Part shown: positions 15,895 to 25,135 of the stretch, one piece after another
Position numbering within the stretch: the stretch's first letter is position 1
Layout: every line of letters starts with the position of its first letter
NCBI GenBank assembly: GCA_000383355.1
Contig: KB911091.1
Location: 28,942-92,941 of the forward strand
Length of the DNA: 64,000 nucleotides
Reading direction: 5' to 3'
Source: Flavobacterium sp. SCGC AAA160-P02
GTDB taxonomy: Bacteria > Bacteroidota > Bacteroidia > Flavobacteriales > Flavobacteriaceae
Notes under the pieces: generated by a model
The model's input: only the letters and a program-made list of their open reading frames with translations
The model's database searches: none
Told to the model about the DNA's origin: nothing
Translations under genes and position numbers: made by a program

Positions 15895-17445
15895 ATGTGC
15901 ACTAAAATACCTTTATTAAAAAATACGCTTTTCACACTTATTTCTTTTTCATTTTTTTTAATTGGTTGTAATAATTCTGGTTTAGATTATACTATTGAAA
16001 CTGATGTTAATCCAAATAAAATTTCACCACTTACGGCAATGTTACATATTAAGACAGACAAGCCTTGTAGTATTAGTGTGAAAGTTCTTGGAGATATTCC
16101 TGTAGAGCAATCCTCAGAGGTTTTTGATACTGACGCAAAGATTTCTGTTTTAGGTCTTTATCCAAATAAACTTAATAAAGTTGAGGTTACTTTAGATTAT
16201 GAAGGTGGACAACAGGTAGATATCATTGAAATTCAAACACAGCAGGTTCCTGTTTTTTTTCCAGAAATTAAAGTAGATAAATTAGATAAAGAACATATGG
16301 AGCCTGGTATGCATGCTTTGGATATTCATTTTGCCAATTTTGGAAAGTTTCGATCTGCTCCAATTATTTTTGATGATCAAGGAAATATAAGATGGTATTT
16401 AGATTTAAGCTTTCATGGAGCTATGGTTGGACCATTTCAGAAAATTAAAAACGGAAATATTTTAGTTGCTGGAAGAAGAACAATCTATGAATTTGATATG
16501 ATGGGCAAACAAATAGATAAAACACTCATAAGTAATAACTACGGAATTCATCATGATGTTTTAGAATTGCCAAATGAAGATTTATTATTGTGTGTAGGAA
16601 CAAGAGATGCTTATATAGAAAAAGATGGTAAAACTATCTTATCTGACAGTGATTTTATGATTCATCTAGATAGAAAAAAATCTAAAGTTGTTAAAAAATG
16701 GGATTTAGCAAAACATTTAGACGTTAGTAGAGATGATTTAAATTTCTTTAGAGGAGGAGATTGGTTACATATGAATGCATTAGAATTTGATCCTAGAGAT
16801 AGTACGATTATTGTTTCTGGAAGAAACCAAGGATTATTAAAAGTATCTTGGAATGATCAGTTAAAATGGATTATGTCACCTAAGCAAAATTGGGGAAAAT
16901 CTGGAAGAAAAGGTAAAGGATATGAAACCAAACCATACTTATTAACCGCTGTTAATAATGAAGGTACTCCGTATTCTAAAGATATTCAGACTGGACATAA
17001 AAGTGCAGATGATTTTGATTTTCCTTGGGGACCACATGCTCCATCATTGTTACCTAATGGAAATATAATTGTATTTGATAATGGACCATTTAGAAATTAT
17101 AATAATGTAAATAATTACTCTAGAGCTGTAGAGTATGAGGTGAATGAAGCAGACAAAACCTTTAAGCAAGTTTGGCAATATGGAAAAAACAGAGGAGTTG
17201 AATTATTTTCTACTATAGTTAGTGATGTAGACTATTTACCAAAAACTAAAAATATCTTAATGACCTCTGGTTTTGTAAGTCCTAAAGATAATCACAGAGC
17301 TAAAGTTGTTGAAGTTTCTACTAAAGACAATACAGAAGTTTTTGAAGCTACTATCTTCTTTAAAAGCACAAATAAGGGAAGCAAGCCTGGCTGGGGTCAA
17401 ACAGATATTTTATACAGATCTGAAAGAATGGAATTAAAAAATTAG
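15895..17445 (+). CDS. arylsulfotransferase (ASST) family lipoprotein
   Basis: A 516-aa predicted lipoprotein: N-terminal hydrophobic signal with a lipobox ending in IGCNNSG (Cys25). An Ig-like N-terminal domain (about 30-110) precedes a beta-propeller of the PF05935 arylsulfotransferase family, with NGNILVAGR, the YGIHHDVLELPNEDLLL block, HMNALEFDPRD and a GPHAPSLLPNGNIIVFDNG block carrying conserved histidines. Family enzymes transfer sulfate between phenolic compounds without PAPS; many flavobacterial homologues have unproven substrates. Monocistronic, with its own terminator. Confidence 0.85.
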   Translation: MCTKIPLLKNTLFTLISFSFFLIGCNNSGLDYTIETDVNPNKISPLTAMLHIKTDKPCSISVKVLGDIPVEQSSEVFDTDAKISVLGLYPNKLNKVEVTLDYEGGQQVDIIEIQTQQVPVFFPEIKVDKLDKEHMEPGMHALDIHFANFGKFRSAPIIFDDQGNIRWYLDLSFHGAMVGPFQKIKNGNILVAGRRTIYEFDMMGKQIDKTLISNNYGIHHDVLELPNEDLLLCVGTRDAYIEKDGKTILSDSDFMIHLDRKKSKVVKKWDLAKHLDVSRDDLNFFRGGDWLHMNALEFDPRDSTIIVSGRNQGLLKVSWNDQLKWIMSPKQNWGKSGRKGKGYETKPYLLTAVNNEGTPYSKDIQTGHKSADDFDFPWGPHAPSLLPNGNIIVFDNGPFRNYNNVNNYSRAVEYEVNEADKTFKQVWQYGKNRGVELFSTIVSDVDYLPKTKNILMTSGFVSPKDNHRAKVVEVSTKDNTEVFEATIFFKSTNKGSKPGWGQTDILYRSERMELKN

Positions 17446-17482
17446 AATTATTTCATAAATTATCTAAAAATATATATTTGGG

Positions 17483-17511
17483 AGAGATTGTGAAAGCAAT
17501 CTCTTTTTTTT
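17483..17511 (+). terminator. Rho-independent terminator after arylsulfotransferase
   Basis: AGAGATTG (17483-17490), six-base loop, CAATCTCT (17497-17504), then a T run. It ends the plus-strand transcript. Confidence 0.85.
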
Positions 17512-17537
17512 GTATTTGTTGATGGTTCTTGCATCAT

Positions 17538-17572
17538 AAAAAAAAGACCATCAATTAATGATGGTCTTTTTA
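17538..17572 (-). terminator. terminator of the beta-oxidation operon (works in both directions)
   Basis: AAAAAGACCATCA (17541-17553), loop ATTAA, TGATGGTCTTTTT (17559-17571). On the minus strand the stem is followed by eight T. It lies 46 bp after the acyl-CoA dehydrogenase stop. Confidence 0.85.
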
Positions 17573-17617
17573 AACAAACAACTAAATACTTGAACTATTG
17601 GCTGAAAATAGTAACTG

Positions 17618-19426
17618 TTAGAAACAATACTTGTTTTCAGAATTCAATTTTTCTGCTATTTTATTTCTCAAGGATACCACATTTGGATAATTGGTATACT
17701 TTGTAAAGCGTTTTAAGCCCATTAACATCATGCGTTGTTCATCACCTTCCGCAAAAGAAATGATTCCTTCTTTTCCATTTTTTATAACAATTTCAACGGC
17801 ATTGTATAAATAGAGTTTTGCCATTGCTATCTGAATTTCTTGTGCATCTTCTCCAAATCTCTTAGCATTTTTCTCAGCACGCAACAGCGTAGATTCTGCC
17901 ATATAAACTTCATTTAAGATATTTGCTGCTGCCATTAATAACTGCTGATGTTCTTCTAAATTAGGACCATATTTTTGAATTGCAGAACCAGCAACCATCA
18001 AGAAAACTTTCTTCAATTTGGCAATCATATCTTTTTCTTCTGCAAACAAGACAGAATAATCAGGAGTGTCAAAAGAAGGAATACCCATCAATTCTTCGCC
18101 AACCGCAGTAGCAGGTCCTAATAAATCTACATGACCTTTCATTGCTTTTTTAATAAGCATTCCAACAGATAACATTCTGTTAATTTCATTAGTTCCCTCA
18201 TAAATTCTTGAGATACGTGCGTCTCTCCAAGCTGCCTCCATAGGAGTTTCTTCTGAAAAGCCCATACCACCAAAAATTTGAATGCCTTCATCTGCACAAG
18301 CCTGAACATCTTCAGAAACTGTTACTTTTAAAATAGAACATTCAATAGCATATTCTTCAACACCTTTTAATTCTGCTTCACTGTGAGAATTACCATCAGC
18401 TAAACGAGCATTAATTCTATCTTCAATGTCTTTTGCAGCTCTATAGCTAGCGGCCTCTCCAGCATAAGTGTTGGTTGCCATCTCAGCTAATTTTGCTTTT
18501 ATTGCACCAAAATTTGAGATAGAAGTTTTAAATTGTTTTCTCTCAGTAGCATATTTTAAAGCAATTTCTGTAATTCTTCTTTGAGAATCTATACAAGCTG
18601 CAGCTAATTTAATTCTACCTACATTTAATGCATTTACAGCAATTTTAAACCCACCACCTCTTACAGAAAGCATATTTTGTACTGGAACAACTGTATCATT
18701 AAAAAACACTTGACGGGTTGAACTTGCACGTATTCCTAATTTACGTTCTTCTTCACCTAATACTATTCCGTTAGAATTTGATGCATCATATTCTACAATA
18801 AATCCTGTAATATTTTTATCGTCTTCAATACGAGCAAAAACAATCATCAAATTACAAAATCCTGCATTTGAAATCCACATTTTTTGACCGTTAATTTTGT
18901 AAGACATACCGTCTTCAGATAATGTAGCTACCGTTTTACCAGAGTTTGCATCAGAGCCAGCACCAGGTTCAGTTAAACAATAAGCACCCATCCATTCGCC
19001 ACTGGCTAATTTTGGAACATATTTTTGTTTTTGTTCTTCTGTACCGTATAATGTTATTGGCATAGTACCAATACCAGTATGTGCACCAAAAGCAGTACTT
19101 AATGAGCCGTTACCACTAGAGATATATTCACAAGTAATCATTGTAGAAACAAAACCCATTCCTAGACCTCCGTATTCTTCAGGAACAGCAACACCTAAAA
19201 ACCCAAGCTCTCCAGCTTTCTTCATTACCTCTTCGGTTAGCTTATAATCTTTTGCTTCAAAACGTTCTCTATGAGCTATAATTTCACGATCGTTAAATTC
19301 TTTAACAGCATCTTTCATCATAATTTGCTCCTCAGAAAAATCTTCAGGGGTAAATACATCTTCGCATTTAGATTCTTTTACTAAGAATTGCCCTCCTCTT
19401 AAAATCTCTTTTTCTAGTGTTTCCAT
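17618..19426 (-). CDS. acyl-CoA dehydrogenase
   Basis: A 602-aa FAD enzyme catalysing the first, alpha-beta dehydrogenation step of fatty-acid beta-oxidation. It has AYCLTEPGAGSDANSGKT, KMWISNAGFCN, ATERKQFKTSISNFGAIKAK, QIFGGMGFSEETPMEAAWRD and the catalytic-Glu motif IYEGTNEINR. It is longer than the classical 380-400 aa because of a C-terminal extension like that of VLCAD-type enzymes. Last gene of marR-fadB-fadA-acd, 22 bp after the thiolase. Confidence 0.94.
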   Translation of the reverse strand: METLEKEILRGGQFLVKESKCEDVFTPEDFSEEQIMMKDAVKEFNDREIIAHRERFEAKDYKLTEEVMKKAGELGFLGVAVPEEYGGLGMGFVSTMITCEYISSGNGSLSTAFGAHTGIGTMPITLYGTEEQKQKYVPKLASGEWMGAYCLTEPGAGSDANSGKTVATLSEDGMSYKINGQKMWISNAGFCNLMIVFARIEDDKNITGFIVEYDASNSNGIVLGEEERKLGIRASSTRQVFFNDTVVPVQNMLSVRGGGFKIAVNALNVGRIKLAAACIDSQRRITEIALKYATERKQFKTSISNFGAIKAKLAEMATNTYAGEAASYRAAKDIEDRINARLADGNSHSEAELKGVEEYAIECSILKVTVSEDVQACADEGIQIFGGMGFSEETPMEAAWRDARISRIYEGTNEINRMLSVGMLIKKAMKGHVDLLGPATAVGEELMGIPSFDTPDYSVLFAEEKDMIAKLKKVFLMVAGSAIQKYGPNLEEHQQLLMAAANILNEVYMAESTLLRAEKNAKRFGEDAQEIQIAMAKLYLYNAVEIVIKNGKEGIISFAEGDEQRMMLMGLKRFTKYTNYPNVVSLRNKIAEKLNSENKYCF

Positions 19427-19448
19427 ACTATGTTTATTACTTATTGTT

Positions 19449-20639
19449 TTAATTTAAAAATTCAAAAATACCTGCAGCTCCTTGTCCTGTTCCAACACAC
19501 ATAGTTACCATACCGTATTTATTTTTCATATTTCTTTTTCTCATTTCATCAAATAACTGAACAGATAGTTTTGCTCCAGTACAGCCTAAAGGATGACCTA
19601 ATGCTATGGCTCCACCATTTACATTGATGATTTCTTTATTTAAACCTAATTCACGAATTACAGCCAATGATTGAGAAGCAAATGCTTCGTTTAATTCTAT
19701 TAAATCAATGTCTTTTTGTTGCAAACCTGCTTGTTTTAAAGCTTTTGGAATTGCAGCTACAGGGCCTATTCCCATAATCCTAGGTTCAACTCCAGCAGCA
19801 GCATAGTTGACCATTCTTGCAATAGGCTCAATATTTAATTCTTTTACCATGTCTTCACTCATCACCATTACAAAAGCTGCTCCGTCACTCATCTGAGAAG
19901 AATTACCAGCGGTAACACTTCCACCAGCGGCAAAAACAGCACGTAATTTAGCCAATGCTTCTTTACTAGTTCCTACTCTTGGTCCTTCATCTTTGGTAAC
20001 TGTATAACTTTTAGTAGCTTTCTTTCCGTTTGCGTCTAAATATGTTTGTTCTACAGTAATTGGTGCAATTTGATCTTGAAAACGATTTTCAGCTTGCGCT
20101 TTTAAAGCTTTCATATGAGAATGATAAGCAAATTCATCTTGGTCTTGTCTAGACACTTTAAATTGGTTTGCTACTGCTTCCGCAGTATTTCCCATTCCCC
20201 AGTAATAATCTTCATGACCGGCTTTTACAGTATTGTAATTTAATTCTGGTTTATAACCTGTCATTGGAACTGCACTCATGCTCTCTGCACCACCTGCAAT
20301 AATACATTCTGCCATTCCAGCTTGTATTTTGGCAGTTGCCATGGCAATAGTTTCTACTCCTGACGAGCAAAACCTGTTTACAGTAACACCAGGAACATCT
20401 ACACTATTTAATCCCATTAAAGAGATTAGACGCGCCATATTAAGTCCTTGAGAACCTTCTGGCATAGCATTTCCTACAATTACATCATCTATACGCTTAA
20501 CGTCTAGTTGTGGAATTTCTTTCATCATGTGCTGAATGGTTTCAGCAGCTAATTCATCGGTTCTTTTAAATCTAAACAAACCTTTAGGAGCTTTTCCTAC
20601 GGCCGTTCTGTATCCTTTTACTATGTATGCTGTTTTCAT
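19449..20639 (-). CDS. fadA: acetyl-CoA C-acyltransferase (3-ketoacyl-CoA thiolase)
   Basis: Thiolase that cleaves 3-ketoacyl-CoA in beta-oxidation. The nucleophile Cys91 lies in VNRFCSSGVETIAMA, and the catalytic GGAIALGHPLGCTGAK and CVGTGQGAAGIFE blocks close the protein. I set the start at the ATG ending at 20639 (396 aa; MKTAYIVKGYRTAVGK, the usual thiolase N-terminus). An upstream in-frame start would add ten atypical residues. Second enzyme gene of the operon. Confidence 0.95.
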   Translation of the reverse strand: MKTAYIVKGYRTAVGKAPKGLFRFKRTDELAAETIQHMMKEIPQLDVKRIDDVIVGNAMPEGSQGLNMARLISLMGLNSVDVPGVTVNRFCSSGVETIAMATAKIQAGMAECIIAGGAESMSAVPMTGYKPELNYNTVKAGHEDYYWGMGNTAEAVANQFKVSRQDQDEFAYHSHMKALKAQAENRFQDQIAPITVEQTYLDANGKKATKSYTVTKDEGPRVGTSKEALAKLRAVFAAGGSVTAGNSSQMSDGAAFVMVMSEDMVKELNIEPIARMVNYAAAGVEPRIMGIGPVAAIPKALKQAGLQQKDIDLIELNEAFASQSLAVIRELGLNKEIINVNGGAIALGHPLGCTGAKLSVQLFDEMRKRNMKNKYGMVTMCVGTGQGAAGIFEFLN

Positions 20640-20714
20640 ATTTTTAAGATTTTTAGAGTTAAGAATCAAGAGATAAGATGTTTTATCTCTATTCTATTAT
20701 CTTGGTTCTTGTTT

Positions 20715-23120
20715 CTAATTACGTAATGGTTTACCAGTTTTTAACATGTGCTGAATACGTTCTAAAGTTTTACGTTCTGTTGTTAAACTTAAAAATGCTT
20801 CACGTTCTATATCCAAAAGATACTGTTCGGTAACTTTGGTAGGTTCTGATAAATCTCCTCCAGCCATTACATAAGCTAGTTTATTAGCTATTTTTTTGTC
20901 GTGTTCTGAAATATATCGACTAGCTTCCATAGAATCTGTTCCTACTAAAAACATCCCTAAGGCTTGTTTTCCTAATACTAAAATATCTTTACGAGCAGCT
21001 GGCTGAGTATAGCCTGCTTCAGCCATTAGTATAGCGTGTTGTTTTGCTTGAGCAATTTGTCTTTCTTTATTAACAACAACAACATCTTTTCCTTTTTGAA
21101 GTAATCCAATATCAAAAGCTTCATAGGCAGAAGTTGCTACTTTTGCCATTCCAATAGTTAAGAAGTGTTCTTGTAAAACATTTAACTGAACATCTCCTTT
21201 TTGGAATAAATCAGAGGCTCTAAGAGCCATCTCTTTAGAACCACCACCACCAGGAATAACACCAACTCCAAATTCTACTAAGCCCATGTATGTCTCAGCA
21301 GCTGCAACTACTTTATCTGCATGTAATGAAATTTCACATCCACCACCCAAAGCCATTCCATGTGGAGCAGCTATTGTAGGGATTGAGGAATAGCGCATAC
21401 GCATCATGGTATCTTGAAAATATTTGATGGCATAATTTAATTCATCATATTCTTGTTCAACAGCCATCATAAAAATCATCCCTATATTGGCTCCAACAGA
21501 AAAGTTAGCTGCTTGATTTCCAATAACTAATCCTTGATAATTTGTTTCGGCTAAATCTATTGCTTTGTTAATTGCTGTTAAAACATCTGCTCCAATAGTA
21601 TTCATTTTAGACTGAAATTCTAAATTTAAAATACCATCTCCAATATCTTGAATAACAGCACCAGAGTTTTTCCAAACCTCATTGGTTTTTCTGATATTAT
21701 CTAAAATAATAAATGAATCTTGTCCTGGTTTTTTAAGATGTGATTTAGCAGGAATATCATAATAAAAAGTTGCACCTTCTTTTACAGAATAAAAAGAAGT
21801 TTCACCTTTTGCTAACATTTCTGTTACCCAAGCAGCAGGCTCTTTTCCTTCAGCTTTCATAATTTCAACTCCTTTGGCAACACCAATAGCATCCCAGATT
21901 TGAAAAGGACCATGTTCCCAACCAAAACCAGCTCTTAGGCCATCATCAATTCTATAGAGTTCATCAGAAATTTCTGGAATTCTATTTTGAACATAGGCAA
22001 ACATTGCTGCAAAACTTTTTCTGTAGAATTCACCAGCTTTATCTTTTCCTGCAACTAACACTTTAAACCGATCAGCAACATTATCAATTGTCTTTGTTAA
22101 TTCTAAGGTTTCAAATTTTGCAGATTTTTTTGCTCTGTATTCTAAAGTATTTAAGTCTAATGATAAGATCTCTCTTTTACCACTAGCGTTTTTAGTCATT
22201 TTATAAAAACCCTGTTTGGTTTTACTTCCCAACCAATTGTTTTCCATCATGGTATTTACATAATCTGGAATCACAAATTGATCTCTCATTTCATCATTAG
22301 GACAGTTGTCTTTCACTCCATTAGCAGTATGAACTAGAGTGTCTAAGCCTACAACGTCTATGGTTCTGAAGGTAGCAGATTTAGGTCTACCAATAACAGG
22401 TCCTGTTAATTTATCAACTTCTTCAATAGTTAAGCCCATTTCTTTTACAACATGAAACAGACTCATGATTCCAAAAATTCCAATTCTATTTCCAATAAAC
22501 GCAGGAGTATCTTTAGCTAAAACAGCTGTTTTACCTAAAAACTTATCACCATACATCATTAAGAAGTCTGTGACTTCTTGAGTACATTTTGGACCAGGTA
22601 CCACTTCAAATAATTTTAAATATCTAGGTGGATTGAAAAAGTGAGTTACCGCAAAGTGTTTTTGAAAATCTTCGCTTCTTCCTTCGTTCATAAATTTAAT
22701 AGGAATTCCTGAAGTATTTGAAGTAATTAAAGTTCCTGGAGTTCTATATTTTTCAATTTTCTCAAAAACTTGTTGCTTGATGTCTAAACGTTCAACTACA
22801 ACTTCCATTACCCAATCTACATCTTTAATCTTATGCAAATCATCTTCAATATTTCCTGTGGTAATTCTATCGGCAAATTTTTGAGAGTAAATAGGAGAGG
22901 GTTTAGATTTTAGAGAAGTCATTAAAGCCTCATTAACCAATCTATTTCTAACTATTTTGTTTTCTAAGGTAAGCCCTTTTGCCTTTTCTTTATCATTTAG
23001 TTCTCTTGGAACAATGTCCAATAACAGTACTTCTACACCAATATTTGCAAAGTGACAAGCAATACCGCTCCCCATAATTCCGGAACCTACAATTGCTATT
23101 TTTTTAATTCTTCTAGTCAT
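20715..23120 (-). CDS. fadB: 3-hydroxyacyl-CoA dehydrogenase/enoyl-CoA hydratase multifunctional enzyme
   Basis: An 801-aa bifunctional beta-oxidation protein. The N-terminal NAD-binding dehydrogenase domain (VGSGIMGSGIACHFANIGVE, 11-30; HFFNPPRYLKLFEVVPG) is followed by a C-terminal enoyl-CoA hydratase/isomerase domain (about 490-690; GMALGGGCEISLHADKV, EFGVGVIPGGGGSKEMALRA). The domain order is opposite to E. coli FadB and is usual in Bacteroidota. It forms the trifunctional chain with fadA. Downstream of marR by 15 bp. Confidence 0.94.
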   Translation of the reverse strand: MTRRIKKIAIVGSGIMGSGIACHFANIGVEVLLLDIVPRELNDKEKAKGLTLENKIVRNRLVNEALMTSLKSKPSPIYSQKFADRITTGNIEDDLHKIKDVDWVMEVVVERLDIKQQVFEKIEKYRTPGTLITSNTSGIPIKFMNEGRSEDFQKHFAVTHFFNPPRYLKLFEVVPGPKCTQEVTDFLMMYGDKFLGKTAVLAKDTPAFIGNRIGIFGIMSLFHVVKEMGLTIEEVDKLTGPVIGRPKSATFRTIDVVGLDTLVHTANGVKDNCPNDEMRDQFVIPDYVNTMMENNWLGSKTKQGFYKMTKNASGKREILSLDLNTLEYRAKKSAKFETLELTKTIDNVADRFKVLVAGKDKAGEFYRKSFAAMFAYVQNRIPEISDELYRIDDGLRAGFGWEHGPFQIWDAIGVAKGVEIMKAEGKEPAAWVTEMLAKGETSFYSVKEGATFYYDIPAKSHLKKPGQDSFIILDNIRKTNEVWKNSGAVIQDIGDGILNLEFQSKMNTIGADVLTAINKAIDLAETNYQGLVIGNQAANFSVGANIGMIFMMAVEQEYDELNYAIKYFQDTMMRMRYSSIPTIAAPHGMALGGGCEISLHADKVVAAAETYMGLVEFGVGVIPGGGGSKEMALRASDLFQKGDVQLNVLQEHFLTIGMAKVATSAYEAFDIGLLQKGKDVVVVNKERQIAQAKQHAILMAEAGYTQPAARKDILVLGKQALGMFLVGTDSMEASRYISEHDKKIANKLAYVMAGGDLSEPTKVTEQYLLDIEREAFLSLTTERKTLERIQHMLKTGKPLRN

Positions 23121-23135
23121 TTGTTTTTGATTTGT

Positions 23136-23597
23136 TTACACAGCCTTGTTAATAGTATCTTCTGGATAAATTAATTTATCTGCGATTAGTTTGTTTATCG
23201 TTGAGGTTACTTTGAAAAATGCTTCCAATTCTTCATAGCTAACATGTTCTTTAATAATGTTATTGAAGATGATGACAGATTCTCTAGAGATTTCTCTCAT
23301 TTCTTTTCCAAAGTTGGTTAGTTTAATAATAACACTTCTTCCATCACTAGGATTTTTTTCTCTAGAAATAGCCCCTTTGTCTTCCATCGTTTTTAAAATT
23401 CTAGAAAGACTTGTTGGCTCCATGCCCATTAGTGGACCTAATGCTGTTGATGGTGTCCCATTTTCGTAATCAATATTTAAGAGTACAAAAGCTGTTGCCA
23501 TAGTGCTGTCATGTTTTGCTGCTCGCTCGTTGTAGAGTTTTGCAACTGCCTGCCAAGTAGCTCTTAATTGATGGTCTATAGATTTATTTTTGTCCAT
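23136..23597 (-). CDS. MarR-family transcriptional regulator of the beta-oxidation operon
   Basis: A 153-aa winged-helix regulator: a GLPxMEPTSLSRILKTMEDKG-like recognition region (here GPLMGMEPTSLSRILKTMED) and the wing ISREKNPSDGRSVIIKLT are typical MarR. It leads the fadB-fadA-acyl-CoA dehydrogenase operon, so it probably represses it and is released by acyl-CoA or fatty acids (inference). Two palindromes just upstream are candidate operators. Confidence 0.92.
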   Translation of the reverse strand: MDKNKSIDHQLRATWQAVAKLYNERAAKHDSTMATAFVLLNIDYENGTPSTALGPLMGMEPTSLSRILKTMEDKGAISREKNPSDGRSVIIKLTNFGKEMREISRESVIIFNNIIKEHVSYEELEAFFKVTSTINKLIADKLIYPEDTINKAV

Positions 23598-23618
23598 ATT
23601 GTCAAAGATATAAAAACT

Positions 23619-23662
23619 TACTATGCGCGCATAGTATTTTCGTGATTAATTATGCATGCATA
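23619..23662. promoter_or_regulatory. paired palindromic operators of the MarR regulator
   Basis: A perfect 18-bp palindrome TACTATGCGCGCATAGTA (23619-23636) is followed, 29 bp centre to centre, by a related 12-bp palindrome TATGCATGCATA (23651-23662). Both share TATGC-N2-GCATA. They begin 21 bp upstream of the marR start, where a repressor would block transcription. Size and symmetry fit MarR dimer sites. The rest of the 281-bp gap to the response regulator shows no gene. Confidence 0.75.
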
Positions 23663-23878
23663 GTAAATTAGTGATATATTTAATTAATGTTTGAAAAGAA
23701 AAATTAATAAAAGAACATAGATTTATTTAACTTTAGATTTTTAGTAATGAATTGGATATCACCTATTGGTTTTATATTTCAATGGCATTGTTATTGATAA
23801 GTTTATTATAGATCATTTTTATCTAATCTGATCTATATAATTAGTATTTTGACACATAATTAAAAATGTAGCCATATC

Positions 23879-25042
23879 ATGAGTAAGATTTTAATCATAG
23901 AAGATGAAGCAGCAATCAGAAGAGTATTAACAAAAATTATCTCGGAAGAAAGTGATACCTATCTGGTTGAAGAAGCAGAGGATGGATTACATGGTATTGA
24001 AAAAATTAAAGACAATGACTATGATTTGGTTTTATGTGATATAAAAATGCCTAAAATGGATGGTGTTGAAGTTTTAGAGAAAGCAAAAAAAATAAAACCT
24101 GAAATTCCTTTTGTGATGATTTCTGGCCATGGTGATTTAGATACCGCTGTAAATACTATGCGTCTAGGAGCTTTTGATTATATCTCAAAACCACCTGATT
24201 TAAATCGTCTACTTAATACAGTTAGAAATGCCCTAGACAGAAAGGTCTTGGTTGTAGAAAATAAGCGATTAAAAAAGAAGGTGAGTGAAAATCATGAGAT
24301 GATTGGTGAAAGTGATGCAATTAGTCATATAAAAGAAATGATAGAAAAGGTAGCCGCCACGGATGCTCGAGTTTTAATTACTGGCCCTAACGGAACAGGA
24401 AAGGAACTAGTAGCACATTGGTTACATGAAAAATCAGATAGATCTTCATCTGCGTTAATAGAAGTAAATTGTGCTGCAATTCCATCAGAATTAATAGAAA
24501 GTGAGCTCTTTGGACATGTTAAAGGAAGTTTTACAGGAGCAAATAAAGATCGGGCAGGAAAATTTGAAGCAGCGAATAATGGTACAATTTTTTTAGATGA
24601 AATTGGAGATATGAGTTTGTCTGCTCAGGCAAAAGTATTACGTGCATTACAAGAGAATAAAATTCAAAGAGTTGGAAGTGATAGAGATATAAAAGTAAAT
24701 GTAAGAATAGTTGCTGCCACTAATAAAGATTTAAAAAAAGAAATAAAAGAAGGAAGATTCAGAGAAGATTTATACCACAGATTGGCTGTTATTTTAATTA
24801 AAGTTCCTGCCTTAAATGACCGCAGGAATGATATCCCATTGTTGATTCATCACTTTTCTCAAAAGATTGCTAGCCAACAAGGTGTGGCAAAAAAAGAGTT
24901 TTCTTCTGAAGCAATTGCCTTATTGCAAGAGTATGACTGGACTGGTAATATACGGGAGCTAAGAAATGTAGTTGAAAGGCTCATCATACTTGGAGAGCAA
25001 GAAGTTTCTGTAGGTGATGTTACTTTATTTGCGAGCAAGTAG
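23879..25042 (+). CDS. NtrC-family sigma-54 response regulator without a DNA-binding domain
   Basis: A 387-aa protein: receiver domain with phospho-acceptor Asp54 (LVLCDIKMPKMDG), then an AAA+ sigma-54 activator domain with Walker A GPNGTGKE (169-176), GSFTGA (216-221, in place of the usual GAFTGA) and Walker B IFLDEIGD (237-244), R-finger region and NIRELRNVVERL. The chain ends about 20 residues later, so the usual Fis-type helix-turn-helix is absent. It may activate from solution or with a partner. The cognate sensor kinase is not adjacent. Confidence 0.92.
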   Translation: MSKILIIEDEAAIRRVLTKIISEESDTYLVEEAEDGLHGIEKIKDNDYDLVLCDIKMPKMDGVEVLEKAKKIKPEIPFVMISGHGDLDTAVNTMRLGAFDYISKPPDLNRLLNTVRNALDRKVLVVENKRLKKKVSENHEMIGESDAISHIKEMIEKVAATDARVLITGPNGTGKELVAHWLHEKSDRSSSALIEVNCAAIPSELIESELFGHVKGSFTGANKDRAGKFEAANNGTIFLDEIGDMSLSAQAKVLRALQENKIQRVGSDRDIKVNVRIVAATNKDLKKEIKEGRFREDLYHRLAVILIKVPALNDRRNDIPLLIHHFSQKIASQQGVAKKEFSSEAIALLQEYDWTGNIRELRNVVERLIILGEQEVSVGDVTLFASK

Positions 25043-25135
25043 CTTTAAAGATAATTCAGGGTGTATGCTCATGATTTTTTAATATAGTATGTTCTATTAT
25101 TTTCACTAACTTGTAATATCTATTAAATTCTTTTT

